15,279 nucleotides of DNA, taken from Deltaproteobacteria bacterium. GTDB lineage: Bacteria > Desulfobacterota > SM23-61. Shown piece by piece: positions 13,713 to 15,279 of this stretch (position 1 is the first letter of the stretch; each line of letters starts with the position of its first letter). A program made the translations under genes and the position numbers. The notes beneath the pieces were generated by a model. It made no database searches. It saw nothing but the letters and a program-made list of their open reading frames with translations, and was not told where the DNA came from. The DNA lies in the NCBI GenBank assembly GCA_026388915.1, contig JAPLIW010000596.1, positions 1 to 15,279 on the forward strand, given 5' to 3'.

Positions 13713-14852
13713 ATGATTGATTTTTCCCTGAGCGAACAACAGAAGGCCTTCCAGAAAACGGCGCGCGACTTTGCCGCCAAGGAGATCGCCCCCGTCGCCC
13801 TCGATTACGACCGGAACCCGAGGTTTCCCGGGGATATCATCCAGAAAGCCCACGCTGCCGGCCTGATGAACCTCACCTGCCCCAAAGAATACGGCGGGCA
13901 GGGGTTGGGACTGGTGGATGCTTCCCTCATCGATGAAGAGATGAACGCCGCCTGCGTGGCCATCACCGGCATGATCGGGATCAACTCCCTGGCCTGCGCC
14001 CCCATCCTGCTGGGAGCGTCCGACGGGCAGAAGCGTCGCTTTCTCCTCCCCCTGAACCAGGCGGGGAAAACGGCATCCTTCGGACTGACCGAGCGGGAGG
14101 CCGGGTCTGACGCGGGGGGGCTGAAAACCCGGGCCAAGCTGGAGGGGGATCATTACGTCCTGAACGGGCAGAAATGCTTCATCACCAACGCCAGCTTCGC
14201 CGCTCTCTACACCATTTTTGCCACCATCGATCCTTCCAAGGGGACCAAGGGCATCTGCGGCTTCGTCGTTCCCCGCGAGTCGCCGGGCCTTTCCATCGGC
14301 AAGGTGGAGGACAAGATGGGCCAGCGATCCCTGAATGTGGCCGAGGTCATTCTCGAGAACGTGGTCGTCCCGCGGGAAAACCTCTTGGGAAAGGAAGGCG
14401 AAGGGTTCAAATGGGCCATGGGAGCCCTGGACGAGGGGCGGGTGAATATCGCCACGGTCGGCCTGGGCCTGGCCCGTGCCGCTTTCGAGGCGGCCCTTTC
14501 TTACGCCAAGACCCGGGTTCAGTTCGGCCGCCCCATCGGGACCCACCAGGGGTTGAATTTCATGCTCGCCGACATGGCGGCGGCGGTAGATTCCGCCCGC
14601 CTGCTGACCTGGTATGCGGGCTCTCTGGCGGACCAGGGCAAGCGCTACACCCGCGAAGCGGCCCAGGCCAAATTCTACGCCACCGATACGGCCATGCGCG
14701 TGGCCACGGATGCCGTCCAGATCCACGGCGGCTATGGATACACGAAGGATTTCATCGTGGAAAAGCTGATGCGCGACGCCAAGCTTACCCAGATCTACGA
14801 AGGGACCAACCAGATCAACCGCATGGTAGCGGGCGGTGCGTTAATGCGATAG
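13713..14852 (+). CDS. Acyl-CoA dehydrogenase, short-chain type
   Basis: These FAD enzymes form the trans-2,3 double bond of acyl-CoA esters and pass electrons to ETF; some run in reverse in anaerobes as enoyl-CoA reductases. The 379-residue protein has the three-part fold: helical N-domain (MIDFSLSEQQ), the FAD/substrate signature GLTEREAGSDAGG (124-136), and the C-domain with QIHGGYGY and IYEGTNQINR, where Glu 363 is the catalytic base at the position used by short-chain (butyryl-CoA type) enzymes. AAGGAGG 9 bases before ATG 13713 makes the start clear. The next gene makes crotonyl-CoA, so a butyryl/crotonyl-CoA substrate is likely, though glutaryl- or benzylsuccinyl-type substrates are not excluded. 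Confidence 0.93.
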   Translation: MIDFSLSEQQKAFQKTARDFAAKEIAPVALDYDRNPRFPGDIIQKAHAAGLMNLTCPKEYGGQGLGLVDASLIDEEMNAACVAITGMIGINSLACAPILLGASDGQKRRFLLPLNQAGKTASFGLTEREAGSDAGGLKTRAKLEGDHYVLNGQKCFITNASFAALYTIFATIDPSKGTKGICGFVVPRESPGLSIGKVEDKMGQRSLNVAEVILENVVVPRENLLGKEGEGFKWAMGALDEGRVNIATVGLGLARAAFEAALSYAKTRVQFGRPIGTHQGLNFMLADMAAAVDSARLLTWYAGSLADQGKRYTREAAQAKFYATDTAMRVATDAVQIHGGYGYTKDFIVEKLMRDAKLTQIYEGTNQINRMVAGGALMR

Positions 14853-14867
14853 CAAAGTTTTCGGTTT

Positions 14868-14948
14868 CGAGTTCCGGGTTCGGGCTTTTGCCTCCGAACT
14901 CCGTAGGGGCGACCGGCCGGTCTCCCCTACAAACTCCGAACTTCGAGG
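14868..14948. repeat. Inverted word array around a GTAGGGGCGA hairpin
   Basis: Left words (GAGTTCC, GGGTTCGGG, 14868-14886) are answered by reverse-complement words (CTCCGAACTCC at 14892-14902, CTCCGAACTTCGAGG at 14934-14948). Between the latter two lies a 28-base palindrome, 14903-14930, with a single mismatched pair; its GTAGGGGCGA start is shared with copy B at 12843. The last word supplies the GAGGA ribosome binding site of the next gene. Confidence 0.7.
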
Positions 14949-14957
14949 AAAAGATTT

Positions 14958-15279
14958 ATGAAAACCCCCGAGCAATACGTCGAAAGTCTCAGGAAATTGA
15001 ACCTGGAAGTCTACCTTCTGGGGGAGCGGGTGAAGAACCCGGCGGACCACCCCATCATCCGCCCCTCCCTCCATTCGGTGAGCATGACCTTCCGGCTCGC
15101 CCAGGAAAAGGAGCACCAGGGTCTGATGACCACCCGCTCCCATCTGACCGGCAAAACCATCAACCGCTTTACGGCCATCCACCAGAGCAGCCAGGACCTG
15201 GTGAACAAAGTCAAGATGCAACGCCTCCTGGGGCAAAAGACGGCCTCCTGCTTCCAGCGCTGCGTGGGCATGGATGCCA
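14958..15279 (+). CDS. abfD: 4-hydroxybutyryl-CoA dehydratase/vinylacetyl-CoA isomerase, 5' part
   Basis: The first 107 residues match the N-terminus of AbfD, a FAD and [4Fe-4S] enzyme that dehydrates 4-hydroxybutyryl-CoA to crotonyl-CoA through a ketyl radical and also isomerises vinylacetyl-CoA. Recognised segments are EQYVESLRKLN, DHPIIRPS, GKTINRF and MQRLLGQKTASCFQRCVGMDA in two parts; Cys 98 and Cys 102 (CX3C) correspond to cluster ligands Cys99 and Cys103 of the Clostridium aminobutyricum enzyme. The remaining ligands (His292, Cys299 there) lie beyond the window. GAGGA 8 bases before ATG 14958 supports the start. It follows an acyl-CoA dehydrogenase by 105 bases and is cut by the window end, not truncated biologically as far as can be seen. 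The wider HpaB-like flavoprotein family is the alternative; the Cys pair argues against it. Confidence 0.92.
   Translation, partial: MKTPEQYVESLRKLNLEVYLLGERVKNPADHPIIRPSLHSVSMTFRLAQEKEHQGLMTTRSHLTGKTINRFTAIHQSSQDLVNKVKMQRLLGQKTASCFQRCVGMDA

Noticed and set aside
13665..14726. Minus-strand open frame of 353 codons opposite the acyl-CoA dehydrogenase
   Set aside because: Shadow of a gene with complete family signatures and a strong ribosome binding site; its own product shows no recognisable family.

Overview
The window looks like a chromosomal segment of a GC-rich, anaerobic, Gram-negative bacterium, most likely a deltaproteobacterium in the broad sense (Desulfobacterota or a relative). This is inferred, not proven. 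Pointers are an adenylate kinase with the Cys/His metal site known from Desulfovibrio gigas, an oxygen-sensitive 4-hydroxybutyryl-CoA dehydratase next to an acyl-CoA dehydrogenase, an envelope retropepsin/transglutaminase-7TM/ATP-grasp trio, and intergenic inverted arrays of short repeated words. No rRNA, tRNA, CRISPR array, transposase gene or phage gene was seen.

Layout. 79-861 (-): TIM-barrel sugar phosphate isomerase/epimerase-like protein. 862-1489: gene-free, filled by a palindromic repeat element (copy A). 1490-2640 (+): queD-folE2, overlapping by 4 bases, the entry to queuosine precursor synthesis. 2670-3371 (-): adk, convergent with folE2. 3544-8537 (-): a tight five-gene run transcribed ktrB, ktrA, retropepsin-like protease, inactive-transglutaminase 7TM protein, ATP-grasp ligase, with gaps of 10-12 bases or 4-base overlaps. 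This joins potassium uptake to an envelope amide-ligase/protease system of unknown product. 8538-8697: divergent control region. 8698-11287 (+): a soluble PRC-MgtE_N-CBS protein followed by an NRAMP-fold transporter whose metal site departs from the Mn/Fe consensus and resembles the magnesium-transporting NRAMP branch. 11371-12714 (+): membrane-anchored M23 peptidoglycan peptidase. 12715-13077: gene-free, holding copy B of the palindromic element. 13078-13527 (+): dtd. 13713-15279 (+): acyl-CoA dehydrogenase and the start of a 4-hydroxybutyryl-CoA dehydratase, cut by the window edge.

How it fits together. The centre (3544-11287) is plausibly an ion-homeostasis and envelope region: K+ channel plus its nucleotide-binding gate on one side, a Mg2+-type transporter plus a candidate Mg2+ sensor on the other, firing outward from one intergenic region. 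The right end is carbon metabolism: 4-hydroxybutyryl-CoA to crotonyl-CoA, with an acyl-CoA dehydrogenase acting on a C4-like acyl-CoA.

Two kinds of repeat punctuate the window. One is an element with terminal inverted repeats of about 30 bases, present twice in opposite orientation (1051-1297 and 12741-12964). The other is a set of inverted 'word arrays' (23-86, 1157-1228, 3436-3542, 13587-13690, 14868-14948), each built from its own short word repeated on one arm and reverse-complemented on the other. They share architecture but not sequence.
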